From Bacteriovoracaceae bacterium UBA3083 (GTDB taxonomy: Bacteria > Bdellovibrionota > Bacteriovoracia > Bacteriovoracales > Bacteriovoracaceae), in NCBI GenBank assembly GCA_002366565.1, contig DFBJ01000009.1, forward strand, positions 372,001-436,000: 64,000 bases of DNA, given 5' to 3'. Below the pieces are notes generated by a model. That model saw only the letters and a program-made list of their open reading frames with translations. It was not told the origin of the DNA and did not search any database. Both the position numbers and the translations under genes were made by a program. Shown piece after piece: positions 19,141-28,925 of the stretch (position 1 is the first letter of the stretch; every line of letters starts with the position of its first letter).

Positions 19141-19273
19141 CTCATTCATACTTTATTAATACTGCGTCAATTCGTTATGTCCCTGAAATTCTATGGGCTT
19201 TCTTTGTTAGGCCATAAGCCCTTTAAAGAATGGGCCAAGTCTTGTATATTGGTACGCAAATTGAGGTATTAAT

Positions 19274-21121
19274 ATGAGTAATGAAAATAGAATAGATTTT
19301 ATTGAAAATGTTTTAGCAAATATGCCATCTGATTGGGTGAAGTTAACTACACACCGTTTAGATATATATAATGAAAAATTGGCAAAAGTTGAGTTCTTAG
19401 AAAAGTTTTCTAAATTGAAATCTTCTGAAGTTAAAGACTTAAAGGCTGAGCTAGCAGACTTACCAACGGCTTTTGACTATATTCGTTTAGGACATCCTCT
19501 ATCATGTATTTTAGAGTGGGTTGTTGCTGAATCAAAAGGACTTCCTGTTGAGAGCGTCATTTCATTTGCATCTAATAGCATGCCTATTCTTGCAATCCTT
19601 AGAAAGAATCTTTTAGAAAATATTAAAACTCAAGTTGTGTATATAAATGATCTACCAAAGAGTTTTGATGCTGAGGTATTAAGAAATGTTTATGGTTATA
19701 ACTTCGAAGTTGTTAAGATCGATGATATTCATGACATCTCTAAGTTTGATGGAAGTACTGTCTTTTTAACAAACTTTGATCATGTTTCTCCTCTAGAGCT
19801 AAAGAATGAAATAGACTTTGTAGTAGCAACTCATAGAGACTTTGGAAGTATTACTCTTGTAAACGGAAAAGAGAACGAAGCTTATATATCTGAGATTCAA
19901 CACGTAAGAAGAAGAGAGTCGATTGCAATGACTCCTAACGATTGTCTTACAGTCTTAGAGGACTTTGTTGGTAAGTCAGACTTAAATAATAATATGAGTG
20001 CAGATAAAGAATTTCTTATTAAAACAATTCAAGAAATTACTAATACAAAAGCAGATGTTTCAATCGGTTCATGTGGTCTATCTGTCCAATACTCTATCAT
20101 GATGGGATTGATTCATCATTCAAATGATTTACACCCTGGAAAAGACATTAAATTTATCGTGCCACCAAATTGTTATGGTGGAACAAATGATCAAGCTAGA
20201 AGAGTTGCTGCATGCATCTCTAATGTTGAGATCTTAGATCTTCCAGTTGATGGAGGAAAAGATATGGTTCAAAGTGTTGAGAAGGTCTTAGACCAAGTTG
20301 CACTTGAAGATGCTATTCCTTTTATCATCGCAGAAATACCAACTAACCCTAGAGTAGAAGTTCCTCATCTAAATAATCTAAGAGAAGCACTAGGAAAGGT
20401 TAGAAAGACTAGTGATGGAAAAGATGCAATAGCACCTGTTTTTATTTTAGATCAGACATTTTGTCCTAATGTTAAATTTCTAGGTAAGGGTGACTTTCTC
20501 TCTGGCGTTAAAACAATTTCATATGTAAGTGGATCTAAGTTCCCAAGTGGTGGACTATGTACTGCGGGATATAGTGTGGCCAATGAAGAAGCTAAGGACT
20601 TAATGAGTTATATAGATAATCATCTAAAGATTTGTGACAATGAAGCTACTGAGTTTCAACTTGATACGCTTGCTAAGCAAATGCCTTCTATGAATGAGAG
20701 AATTGAAGGTGCTTATAAGAATACGAGAGCTTTCGTAAATCATATTCAAGAAACTCTTCCAACTTCAAAGATAAACTTTGTCTCAGAGCAATTAGCTAGT
20801 GATGGTTTCACTCCTTCTGTTTTTTCATTAGATCTACCAACTAAGGGAGATACTGATGAAGCGAGAGAAGCTCACAAGAGGGATCTAAACTTAAAGCTAA
20901 TTAATCTTATGATTAGTGAAATTCCAAATGAGAGTAAGTTCTGTGTAAGTTATGGACAACTTAAGGGTTGTTACTGGACTATCCCTGCAACATCTACTCA
21001 AGGAACGACTAAAGAGGGTGATAAAGACTATATTGTTAGAGTTTCAATGTCTCCTGAATTAGATTTAGATCTTCATAAGAAAGTCTTCACTAAGTTTTGT
21101 TCAGAATACATAAATAATTAA
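19274..21121 (+). CDS. Cystathionine-synthase-like PLP enzyme with long N-terminal domain
   Basis: A 615-residue protein whose residues of about 255-600 follow the Cys/Met-metabolism PLP fold: SCGLSVQYSIMMGL replaces the usual substrate loop, YGGT at 301, EIPTNPRVEV at 354, the cofactor Asp393 in LDQTFCPN, and the Schiff-base Lys422 in SGSKFPSGG. The first 250 residues are an extra alpha/beta domain that I do not recognise and that makes the protein about 1.5 times family length. A gamma- or beta-elimination/replacement reaction on a sulfur amino acid is likely but the substrate is unknown. A possible leader hairpin (GGGCTT..AAGCCC) lies at 19194-19221. Confidence 0.75.
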   Translation: MSNENRIDFIENVLANMPSDWVKLTTHRLDIYNEKLAKVEFLEKFSKLKSSEVKDLKAELADLPTAFDYIRLGHPLSCILEWVVAESKGLPVESVISFASNSMPILAILRKNLLENIKTQVVYINDLPKSFDAEVLRNVYGYNFEVVKIDDIHDISKFDGSTVFLTNFDHVSPLELKNEIDFVVATHRDFGSITLVNGKENEAYISEIQHVRRRESIAMTPNDCLTVLEDFVGKSDLNNNMSADKEFLIKTIQEITNTKADVSIGSCGLSVQYSIMMGLIHHSNDLHPGKDIKFIVPPNCYGGTNDQARRVAACISNVEILDLPVDGGKDMVQSVEKVLDQVALEDAIPFIIAEIPTNPRVEVPHLNNLREALGKVRKTSDGKDAIAPVFILDQTFCPNVKFLGKGDFLSGVKTISYVSGSKFPSGGLCTAGYSVANEEAKDLMSYIDNHLKICDNEATEFQLDTLAKQMPSMNERIEGAYKNTRAFVNHIQETLPTSKINFVSEQLASDGFTPSVFSLDLPTKGDTDEAREAHKRDLNLKLINLMISEIPNESKFCVSYGQLKGCYWTIPATSTQGTTKEGDKDYIVRVSMSPELDLDLHKKVFTKFCSEYINN

Positions 21122-21128
21122 TTCTCAT

Positions 21129-21150
21129 GGGAGGTAGGTCTTTACCTCCC
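21129..21150. terminator. Hairpin between convergent genes
   Basis: GGGAGGTA (21129-21136) pairs with TACCTCCC (21143-21150) over a six-base loop, immediately before the stop of the convergent gene at 21151. Confidence 0.7.
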
Positions 21151-21795
21151 TTATTCATTTATTTGGATAGCTTCTACTGTTACTTTGAAAGATGATTTTG
21201 TATCGTCTCCATCAGCACTCATCCATATTCCGATAGCATCTTTTAAGTTTATTGAAGTTGTATACTCTGCTTTTAAATTATTGAATCGAGTGGCCAGTTC
21301 TTCATAGAAATGAGAGCTAAGTGGATGAGATCTTGATTTGAAGGGGGGAGTCTCAGTATAAAATACGAAACTATGTATTTTATCAAAACCACCTTTCTTA
21401 TTAGCGATAGTATCGAGCTCTATAAGCCATCTTGGTGCTAGGGCCTTTTGAAATATGTTAAGAGTATTATCTCCCTTTAATATTAATCCAACTCTTAGAG
21501 GGAAATCATCTGCTCCTTCGTTTCCTGGTTGTAGATTATGATAGTTGATATTTCCTTCGAGCTTAGCTTTTATAAACAAACTTTTTATTGAAATTGGTTC
21601 TTTGAATGGAAAGACTAATGCCGAAGAAGAGTTGTTTACAGTTATCTGTAAGGAATTATCTATATTAGTAATTTCATTTGAAGGGATTTTTGAATAATTT
21701 ACTATCTTCCATTTATTAGTGCTTAGATCTAAATTGTAGGCAAAAGATATGGAATGATGAATTATCAATAATAGAAATAAAAAAGATAACTTCAT
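21151..21795 (-). CDS. Exported DUF3047-like protein
   Basis: A 214-residue protein with a signal peptide (hydrophobic residues 4-19). The mature part is beta-rich. Two segments resemble the DUF3047 family: GADDFPLRVGLIL (family DDF-ARVYV-like) and GIWMSADGDDTKSSFKVTVEAI (family IMTDTDNT-like). The resemblance is by eye only. No enzymatic function is known for that family. It may be co-transcribed with the DUF5329-like gene upstream (gap 38 bases). Confidence 0.5.
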   Translation of the reverse strand: MKLSFLFLLLIIHHSISFAYNLDLSTNKWKIVNYSKIPSNEITNIDNSLQITVNNSSSALVFPFKEPISIKSLFIKAKLEGNINYHNLQPGNEGADDFPLRVGLILKGDNTLNIFQKALAPRWLIELDTIANKKGGFDKIHSFVFYTETPPFKSRSHPLSSHFYEELATRFNNLKAEYTTSINLKDAIGIWMSADGDDTKSSFKVTVEAIQINE

Positions 21796-21833
21796 TGTTG
21801 AACTCTCTCTTCAGGAGTAGTTAAAGTTGATGT

Positions 21834-22202
21834 TTATTTTTTGGGATACTTTTCTAACTCTGACAGAAGCCAGTCTTTAGTCTCAACAACTTTTCCATCT
21901 GAAAATTTAATTTTATAACTCTTTCCTGAAAATGAAGATTTACTCGCAATTTTTTTAATGAATAGTTTCGCTGTCCAATCTTTCTTATCTGGTGAAAACC
22001 AGCTAGATAGAGCACTGTTTAATTTTCTATTTAAGTGTTTTGAAGCTTCCTTAGGCGTGTGTTCTGAACCATTTCTAATGAATGTACCTTTGCTCTTGGA
22101 GATCTGTAAGATTAAGTAATCAATTTTCTTCTTTTCTTCCTTCCATTCTGCAAAAGAGCTTAGAGAAATGAGTGTTAAGAGAATGAGAGATATTTTTTTC
22201 AT
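21834..22202 (-). CDS. Exported DUF5329-family protein
   Basis: A 122-residue periplasmic protein starting MKKISLILLTLISLSSFA. The mature sequence has the family pattern: KIDYLILQISKSKGTFIRNGSEHTPKEASKHL, then FIKKIASKSSFSGKSYKI and a C-terminal WLLSELE. The function of the family is not known. The ATG at 22202 is preferred to one 24 bases upstream because AAAAGG lies just before it and the signal peptide then starts correctly. It heads a probable two-gene exported-protein operon with the gene at 21151. Confidence 0.75.
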   Translation of the reverse strand: MKKISLILLTLISLSSFAEWKEEKKKIDYLILQISKSKGTFIRNGSEHTPKEASKHLNRKLNSALSSWFSPDKKDWTAKLFIKKIASKSSFSGKSYKIKFSDGKVVETKDWLLSELEKYPKK

Positions 22203-22421
22203 ATGACCTTTTAGCTGAAGATACATCTAATGTTAATTATATATCTTTTGAGACTTGATGCAATTACTGAGGACTCGGAAATTAATTAATAATATTAAGT
22301 AAAGTTTTCTTAATTTTTTACGATAAAGGTGGTGTTATAAACAAAAGTGTAGATCTTAAGTGGTTGTAATTAAAGATATGTTAAAAATCACCGACTTAAT
22401 TACACATATAAAAGGAATAAA

Positions 22422-24359
22422 ATGAACAAATTAAGTCTAAAGTATAAAATATTGATTATAGCTGTTCTCCCATTTTCCTTCTTTATTGCAAGTACATTAA
22501 TCTCTCTAAATGATTACTATTCTTCTTACCATGAAGATGAAGTGTTGCATGCTCAGATTGACCTTGTGAAACTATCATCTGCACTTGTTCATGAAACTCA
22601 AAAGGAAAGAAGCTTAAGTGTTAGTTTTTTAAATAATAAAGTAGATGTTGAGAAACTAAAGGAACAACATGTAATTAATGATAATACAAAGCCTCCATTC
22701 TTTAATCTACTAAAAAAAGTGGAACTGCCTGATGATTTCAAAGAAAGATTATTCAAAGAGGTAAGTTCGATTAAAGAGATTAGAGTAAAGGTTTTATCTA
22801 GAGAATATCCTATTAAATCTATCATTGATAGTTACACTAAAGTGGTTCTACTTCTATTAGATATTGAATTATATGTAGCAGATAGAGCGAGTATTCCTGA
22901 GATATCGGCAGAAATACGAGGTGTAAGAATACTTGAAGATGCAAAAGAATCAGGAGGGAAGCTTAGAGCTACTGTAGCAGGGCTACTCTCTATTGAGAAA
23001 CCAATGTCTCGGCAAGAATTTAAAGATTTACTATCCTTAAAGGCTGGTATTGATGAAGGCATTAGGTCTTCTGGAGTCATTTTGGATGACAAGTCCAAGG
23101 AGTTTGTTAATAGGTTTGAGTCATCACCTTCATGGATAAGGGTTAATAAAACTTTTGAACATATTCTTCATCACTCGGAAGATGGACAATATAATAGAAG
23201 TCCAAATGAATTTTATAACGATATGACTTTATCTTTAAATATCATTAAAGATTTAATTGATTATCAGAAAAAAGATTTATCAATCAAAATTACTAAGGAA
23301 CAAGAGCACGCCTATATGTCATTCATTTGGCTATTAGTCGGTATAATAATTGTTAGTATTTTATTATTTGTTTTTATTCGCAATATGACTTCAAACATTT
23401 CAAGTACAATAAAGTTGGTTATCTCTACTCTTGAGTCGAGTTCAATTGAACTTGAGAAATCTAGTGATGAGATTTCAAACTCTAGTATAAGCTTGAGCGA
23501 ATCTTCTGTTAATCAATCTTCTTATTTGCAGGAGACTGTTTCGGCCATTGATGAAATTAATTCGATGGTTCAAAAAAATGCAAGTGCCGCAAATAGTTCA
23601 TCTGAAACATCTGAAAAATCTAAGAAAGAAGCAATCGTAGGAAAAGAAAATATTGATGAAATGTTGTCATCTATAGATGACATTGCAAGTAGTAATGAAG
23701 AGATAATGCAAGAGATTACAAAGAACAATGAAGAAATAGGGAAGATCTCTAGTTTAATTCAAGAAATTAGCCTTAAAACAAAAGTTATTAATGATATTGT
23801 TTTTCAGACTAAATTACTCTCATTCAATGCTTCTGTTGAGGCGGCTAGAGCTGGAGAGAATGGGAAAGGGTTTTCTGTAGTAGCTGAAGAAGTTGGTAAC
23901 TTGGCTGAAATGTCAGGAACTGCAGCATTAGAAATTTCAACAATGCTAGACTCATCAGTGGAACAAGTTAACGAGATCATAAGTTCGTCTCGTGAGAAAG
24001 TGGAAAAACTCGTAATTAGAGGAAAGGAAAAGGTTGAAAATGGAACAAGAGTAGCTAATTTATGTAGTGACTCACTTGAAAGTATCTTAAATAATATTGG
24101 GTCTGTTAATGAAATGGTAAAGGAAATATCAAATGCTTCTGAAGAGCAAGCAATTGGAGTTCAACAGGTTACAGAGGCCATGCAAGAGTTGGATAATATA
24201 ACTCATCAAAATACAAGCTCTTCACAAGCCTGCGCTACAATGGCTACGCAACTTAATGAAAGCGTTCATTCTGTGAATTATTCTATTATGAATCTTCTTG
24301 CAATAGTAGAGGGATCTTCTAATAAGAAAGAAGTAATTGCTAAAGAGACTGCTAGCTAA
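22422..24359 (+). CDS. Methyl-accepting chemotaxis protein with NIT-type sensor domain
   Basis: A 645-residue chemoreceptor. One membrane helix at about 8-28 and a second at about 299-321 bracket a helical periplasmic domain whose DLVKLSSALVHETQKERSLSVSFL segment is typical of NIT (nitrate- and nitrite-sensing) domains. After helix 2 there is no clear HAMP domain, only a Ser-rich coiled coil leading to the signalling hairpin with the tip LLSFNASVEAARAGENGKG. It should control CheA/CheW and flagellar or gliding motility; the ligand is unknown. The AAAAGGAAT site precedes the ATG. No che genes in the window. Confidence 0.9.
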   Translation: MNKLSLKYKILIIAVLPFSFFIASTLISLNDYYSSYHEDEVLHAQIDLVKLSSALVHETQKERSLSVSFLNNKVDVEKLKEQHVINDNTKPPFFNLLKKVELPDDFKERLFKEVSSIKEIRVKVLSREYPIKSIIDSYTKVVLLLLDIELYVADRASIPEISAEIRGVRILEDAKESGGKLRATVAGLLSIEKPMSRQEFKDLLSLKAGIDEGIRSSGVILDDKSKEFVNRFESSPSWIRVNKTFEHILHHSEDGQYNRSPNEFYNDMTLSLNIIKDLIDYQKKDLSIKITKEQEHAYMSFIWLLVGIIIVSILLFVFIRNMTSNISSTIKLVISTLESSSIELEKSSDEISNSSISLSESSVNQSSYLQETVSAIDEINSMVQKNASAANSSSETSEKSKKEAIVGKENIDEMLSSIDDIASSNEEIMQEITKNNEEIGKISSLIQEISLKTKVINDIVFQTKLLSFNASVEAARAGENGKGFSVVAEEVGNLAEMSGTAALEISTMLDSSVEQVNEIISSSREKVEKLVIRGKEKVENGTRVANLCSDSLESILNNIGSVNEMVKEISNASEEQAIGVQQVTEAMQELDNITHQNTSSSQACATMATQLNESVHSVNYSIMNLLAIVEGSSNKKEVIAKETAS

Positions 24360-24409
24360 CTCCAGTACTTATAGCTTTGTTGATCTAAAATATTATTTTT
24401 ATAATTTTA

Positions 24410-24441
24410 AGTAGTCTTAATTTTAAATTTTTAAGACTACT
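24410..24441 (+). terminator. AT-rich hairpin after the chemoreceptor
   Basis: AGTAGTCTTAA (24410-24420) pairs perfectly with TTAAGACTACT (24431-24441) over a ten-base loop. Confidence 0.65.
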
Positions 24442-24539
24442 GACTGTGCCTTTTTCGTAATTAAATTACTATCCTGATCTATATCATCTTTATTTACTAA
24501 TAACCTTGATATGTTGAGTTCTCAATATAGGAGTATATT

Positions 24540-26852
24540 ATGATCTTCGACTTTCGAGAACTTAAAGAGTCACAACAATTTGTAGGCTCTAAAGCATATG
24601 TTTTAGCAATGATGACTCAAGCGGGTCTTCCTGTTCCTGCTGGAATGATTCTTACTGACATTCCTGAAAGTGATGGAGATTGGGATAAAATTTCAAACTG
24701 GTGGAGAGAGCAGAAAATGGCGCCTCTGGCGGTAAGATCTTCTGCGTTTGGTGAAGACTCTGAAGAGATGAGCTTTGCTGGTCAAAATCAAACATTTTTA
24801 GAAATTAAAACACTTGTTGAGCTCAAAGAGGCCATCTCTTCATGTTTTAAGTCAGTCGATAGAGAAGCTTCTAAGAGTTATAGACAATTTTTTATGGGTG
24901 AAAAAAATGATGTCCCTATGAATGTTGTTCTTCAAGTTATGGTAGATGCACGCTACGCAGGAGTTTACTTTTCTGTAAATCCTACACATGTAGAAGAGGG
25001 CTCAGTATTAGAGTATGTTGAAGGGCTAGGAGAGTCTCTAGTTTCTGGACAGGTTAATCCTTATAGAAATCTAAAAAGTTCTGAAATTGTTGATGGCCCA
25101 CTCTCTAAAGATGATTTGAATAAAGTATTTAAAATGGGCGAGTTAGTTGAAGAAAAGCTTGGCCAACAGATAGATATGGAATGGGCAATAGATGATAATC
25201 TAGATGCTTTTCTCCTTCAGGCCAGACCAATTACTTCTGCTAGGTCAGAGTCTAGACAAAAAGAAATCCTAGACGCTGAATTGAAACGCATACATGAAGA
25301 ATTTTCAGCTGATACATGGTGGGATGGACAAACATTTGCTGAGTGGACTGGACAACCAAGTAGACTAACTTATGAAGTCTGGAAGCGCGCTTTTGCTCCT
25401 GTTGGCGCTTTTGATGATGCTCTCCATGAACTTGGCTATATAGGATTTAATGATGAGTCATATTCTCCTCATGAATCGATCATGAATAGAATTTTTGGTA
25501 GAGCTTTTGTTAATATGGATAAGATGGTTCCTCTCTATTTTGGTCCAATTCCATATCGTATAGCACCTTTACCTAAGGCCCATTTAAAATTTGAGTGGCA
25601 CAAGATAAGTACAATTGGAATTGTTAATACTCCTAAGAGTATGTGGAGAATGATTCGAGTTGGTTGGAATATGTCGACTAACCGTAGAAGCTGGATTGAA
25701 AAGTCTAGAAAGGAACTAGTCGATTTTAAGCATAAGTTGCAACGTCCTCAAGATGGTGTTTTATACTCTGATTGGAAGTACGATGAACTTTCAAACTTAT
25801 GGGAAAAAGAAATTGCAAATTTTTCTAGAGTTAGTTTGAAGTGGCCTTTGGTTTTAGTTGTTCTAATTGAAGCATCTATGCAGAGTCTTAAAGCGGTACT
25901 ATCTAGTGTGGTAGGAAAGGATAACGTAGAAGAATATCTTAAACTTTGGATGGGAGCAGGTCTTGAGACCGCTACTTTTGAAATGAACCGATACTTCTCA
26001 CGTGCACTTGAAGAGCCTCTTAAGAGAGAATTCTTTTTTTCTCGCTTTGGTCATAGAGGTCCTGGAGAGTTAGATTTATCAAACCCTAGATGGCAAGAAC
26101 TAGGGGAGACTGCTTTTGGTGTAGGTAAGAGTGTAGAAGCTCCCTCACATTCTAAAGTTAATATCGAAGATGAAATTCGCAAGCTTAAAACTTTTAAAGA
26201 TGTTGTTCTAATTGAAGAATGGAAATTATTAAAAGAACTCTTAGAACTTAGAGAACAATGGAAGATGGAAATCCTACGTCCATACGCTCATATTAGATAT
26301 ATAAGTTTAGAGATTGGAAAAAGGCTTGGAGTTGGAAATGATATATTCCATATGACTGTTGAAGAGGTTCTAGAGCTATCTCGTGGTTATAGTTTAGAAA
26401 GTATTAAAAATAAAATTAGAGTAAGAAAAGAAGAGTTAGATGCTTTTAAGGGAATTTATCTCCCTGATGTTTTAAAGCAGAGTGATGTTGATGATTGCTT
26501 AAAGCCTATCGATATGAGTCTAAGTTCACTAAGAGGAACTCCTCTTAGTAGTGGCGTGATCAAAGGGGTTGTTAAAATAGTTAATGATCCTTCAGACGTT
26601 GATTTCTCTAATTGGCCTGGAAACACAGTCTTAGTTGCTCCTGCAACTGATCCAGGGTGGACAGCATTATTTACAAGATGCTCCGGTGTTATTGTTGAAC
26701 GAGGAGGAGTCTTAAGTCATTGTGCAATATTGGCAAGAGAGTTAGGGCTTCCGAGTATCAACCTTCCTAGAGCGACACATTTATTAAAAGATGGAGACTG
26801 TATTTGGCTTGATGGCCATAGCGGAGGGGTGAAAAATGACAACATCAACTGA
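24540..26852 (+). CDS. PEP synthase / PPDK-like phosphotransferase
   Basis: A 770-residue three-part enzyme. Residues 1-240 are the PPDK-type ATP-grasp domain (FVGSKAYVLAMMTQAGLPVP, LAVRSSAFGEDSEEMSFAGQ, and DMEWAIDD for metal binding). Residues of about 250-680 are a large helical region with no PEP-binding TIM barrel that I can recognise. The C-terminus is a swivelling phosphohistidine domain with TDPGWTALF and GGVLSHCAI, catalytic His727. This order is that of rifampin phosphotransferase-like enzymes and not of PEP synthase, so phosphorylation of a small molecule is more likely than gluconeogenesis; the acceptor is unknown. It overlaps the next gene by 17 bases. Confidence 0.82.
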   Translation: MIFDFRELKESQQFVGSKAYVLAMMTQAGLPVPAGMILTDIPESDGDWDKISNWWREQKMAPLAVRSSAFGEDSEEMSFAGQNQTFLEIKTLVELKEAISSCFKSVDREASKSYRQFFMGEKNDVPMNVVLQVMVDARYAGVYFSVNPTHVEEGSVLEYVEGLGESLVSGQVNPYRNLKSSEIVDGPLSKDDLNKVFKMGELVEEKLGQQIDMEWAIDDNLDAFLLQARPITSARSESRQKEILDAELKRIHEEFSADTWWDGQTFAEWTGQPSRLTYEVWKRAFAPVGAFDDALHELGYIGFNDESYSPHESIMNRIFGRAFVNMDKMVPLYFGPIPYRIAPLPKAHLKFEWHKISTIGIVNTPKSMWRMIRVGWNMSTNRRSWIEKSRKELVDFKHKLQRPQDGVLYSDWKYDELSNLWEKEIANFSRVSLKWPLVLVVLIEASMQSLKAVLSSVVGKDNVEEYLKLWMGAGLETATFEMNRYFSRALEEPLKREFFFSRFGHRGPGELDLSNPRWQELGETAFGVGKSVEAPSHSKVNIEDEIRKLKTFKDVVLIEEWKLLKELLELREQWKMEILRPYAHIRYISLEIGKRLGVGNDIFHMTVEEVLELSRGYSLESIKNKIRVRKEELDAFKGIYLPDVLKQSDVDDCLKPIDMSLSSLRGTPLSSGVIKGVVKIVNDPSDVDFSNWPGNTVLVAPATDPGWTALFTRCSGVIVERGGVLSHCAILARELGLPSINLPRATHLLKDGDCIWLDGHSGGVKNDNIN

Positions 26853-28299
26853 ATTAGTACCAATGATTTTACCTACTGTGATGATTCCTTTCACTCTTGT
26901 AAGTGTTGGTCTCTCAATCTTTGCAACATTTATAGCTGGATTATTTGGTATTCAATTAAAATTAGAAGGACCAAGGAAGCTTCTGGAAGTTTTGTTAAAG
27001 CCAAAAGTTTTAATTACTGCACTTCTTTTAAATGTATTAATCCTAGGTGGAATTCAAGGATGGAAATGGTGGATTAATTATCCGAGGCTTATTAGAACAA
27101 TAGAGGCCGAAAGTGATAAGAGAGCAATTCCATCATCAATTACTTATAAAAATGTTCCAACAGTGAGAACTAACTTTTCTTCTAATGGTTCAAGCACTGT
27201 TAATCCTCTTGAGATTTCTCAGAAGTGGAGAATAGATACAGGCAGAGGTTCTTTTAGAGCTGCTGTTGTGACAAGTGAAAGAGTTTTTACAGGTAATGAC
27301 TCAGGTGTTGTGAGTGAGCTAGATCTATATACTGGAAGGCTAATTCGAGATTTCTATATTGGTACACCTGCATCAACAGAGATTACTATATGGAAAAACT
27401 TTATGTATCTTGGCGAGGGAGTGCACGATACTCATCATGCAAGAATATATCGATTCAATCTAGAGGGCGGTCAGTTTGAAGGAAGTTATCAGACTTTAGG
27501 CCACACTGAAGCTCAACCTGTAATGGGAAGCTTTAAAGGCGAAGATACTCTCTTTAGTGCTGCTGGCGTTGATGGCCTTCACGCTATTAATCCTGAAACT
27601 ATGAAAGTTAAGTGGAAGGTAAATCTAGGACACAGTGACGCTGGAGTACTTGTTAGAGATGGTGTTGTCTTTATAGGTACTGGTCGTGAAAAAGGTAGCG
27701 ATAGAAAGAATAAGAGTTATGCTGCAGCAATAGATTTTCAAAATGGTAAAATATTATGGAAGAGAGAGCTCGCAGCTTCTAGTTGGATGAGACCAGTGAT
27801 AATTGGAGAGAATGTTTGTTACATTTCAGGAGAAATATATTTTGTATCTGAAAGAGGTCACATTACATGTATGAATAAAGAGACTGGAGCGTATACAATC
27901 GCACATAATACATCTTCTCCAATTGCTTCTACTCCTAAGGTCTTAGATAATAGTATTCTTCACGCCTCTATTAGTGGTGTAGTTTGTCGCTTTGATCTTG
28001 AGGCCAAGAAAGACCTATGGTGCTTTGATTCTAAGGGGAGTGGTTACTCTCTTGCGGGAGCGAGTTACGATAAGAATCATAATGTTGTTCTCTATCCATC
28101 AAAGAAGAAGGGACTATATATTCTTGATCCAAGCAATGGAAAGTTATTAAAACACTGGACTCCTACTAAAGAGGAAGGAGAGTGGAAGAGTACTTATGCA
28201 GACGTCTCAGTTGCAGGTGATTATTGGATAATATCTGACAACTATGGTTCAGTTAGAGCTCTTAATGCTATTAACTCTAGTCAGGCGCTCAAAAAATAA
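26836..28299 (+). CDS. Membrane-anchored PQQ-type beta-propeller protein
   Basis: A 487-residue protein with two to three N-terminal membrane helices (about residues 10-35 and 55-75) followed by a beta-propeller with repeated PQQ/BamB-like blades such as GNDSGVVSELDLYTGRLI, AAAIDFQNGKILWKREL and LDPSNGKLLKHW. No quinone-binding dehydrogenase residues are evident, so a scaffold or sensor role is more likely. It overlaps the PPDK-like gene by 17 bases with GGAGGGG before its ATG, implying coupled translation and shared function. Its 3' end overlaps the convergent rhomboid gene by 51 bases. Confidence 0.78.
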   Translation: MTTSTELVPMILPTVMIPFTLVSVGLSIFATFIAGLFGIQLKLEGPRKLLEVLLKPKVLITALLLNVLILGGIQGWKWWINYPRLIRTIEAESDKRAIPSSITYKNVPTVRTNFSSNGSSTVNPLEISQKWRIDTGRGSFRAAVVTSERVFTGNDSGVVSELDLYTGRLIRDFYIGTPASTEITIWKNFMYLGEGVHDTHHARIYRFNLEGGQFEGSYQTLGHTEAQPVMGSFKGEDTLFSAAGVDGLHAINPETMKVKWKVNLGHSDAGVLVRDGVVFIGTGREKGSDRKNKSYAAAIDFQNGKILWKRELAASSWMRPVIIGENVCYISGEIYFVSERGHITCMNKETGAYTIAHNTSSPIASTPKVLDNSILHASISGVVCRFDLEAKKDLWCFDSKGSGYSLAGASYDKNHNVVLYPSKKKGLYILDPSNGKLLKHWTPTKEEGEWKSTYADVSVAGDYWIISDNYGSVRALNAINSSQALKK

Positions 28300-28830
28300 T
28301 ATTAGAAGACCTCCTAAAAGTCCTAGTCCATGGGCGAGAATAGTTAAAGGGCTCTGCGTTTGCCAGAGTCCAGCTATTAAAATTATGACCGCTATAAGAA
28401 GTGATCCATATCTCTTATTCTTTAGAAACCAAAAGCTATATAGGCCTATGACAATATGGCTACATCCCAGGAAGGACTTTGTCTGAAATGGATAAAATGT
28501 ATCTATCAGTACTAGGAAGAGCAGAACTTGAAGATGAACTATAAGAAAGAGTGAAGCTAGGTAGAACTTTGATTTCTTTCTCTCTATCATCATGCCTATA
28601 GGAATAAGAAAGAATAAATTAACTAAAAGATGCTCAAAATTAAGATGAATAAATGGTGAGCTGATTAAAGTTAATCCCATAGATCGAAATGGGGAAGATG
28701 GCATAAAGCTCATCCATTGAGTAGGGTGTCCATTTAGTGAGTAGATGGAAGTATCAAAGAGCGGTGCTGTGAATGTGAAAGCAATTATTAGTAAAGATAA
28801 AGAGATAGTTGCTATTGGTTTCATATTCAT
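28249..28830 (-). CDS. Rhomboid-family intramembrane serine protease
   Basis: A 193-residue six-helix membrane protein with the rhomboid signature: HLLVN (His67, Asn71) in helix 2, GCSHIVIG with catalytic Ser124 in helix 4, and AHGLGLLGG with catalytic His167 in helix 6. Compact size and no extra domains suggest the basic rhomboid or rhombosortase type, cleaving single-pass membrane proteins. No C-terminal sorting-tag protein was seen nearby. Start could be 28830 or 28824. The last 51 bases are antisense to the end of the propeller gene. Confidence 0.85.
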   Translation of the reverse strand: MNMKPIATISLSLLIIAFTFTAPLFDTSIYSLNGHPTQWMSFMPSSPFRSMGLTLISSPFIHLNFEHLLVNLFFLIPIGMMIERKKSKFYLASLFLIVHLQVLLFLVLIDTFYPFQTKSFLGCSHIVIGLYSFWFLKNKRYGSLLIAVIILIAGLWQTQSPLTILAHGLGLLGGLLILFFERLTRVNSIKSSN

Positions 28831-28925
28831 GGAGTAATCTCAATTAATAGTATAATTGACATAATATTAACAAAGTTTTGACGTAAGAGTAAATAAGCGT
28901 GTTATTTTAATAGCTGGAGGTAAAT

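Noticed and set aside
24540..26852. Phosphoenolpyruvate synthase (ppsA)
   Set aside because: The length and the lack of a recognisable PEP-binding barrel between the ATP-grasp and phosphohistidine domains argue against it.
28300..28486. Plus-strand reading frame antisense to the rhomboid gene
   Set aside because: No ribosome binding site, no conserved pattern, and it lies opposite a clear rhomboid sequence.
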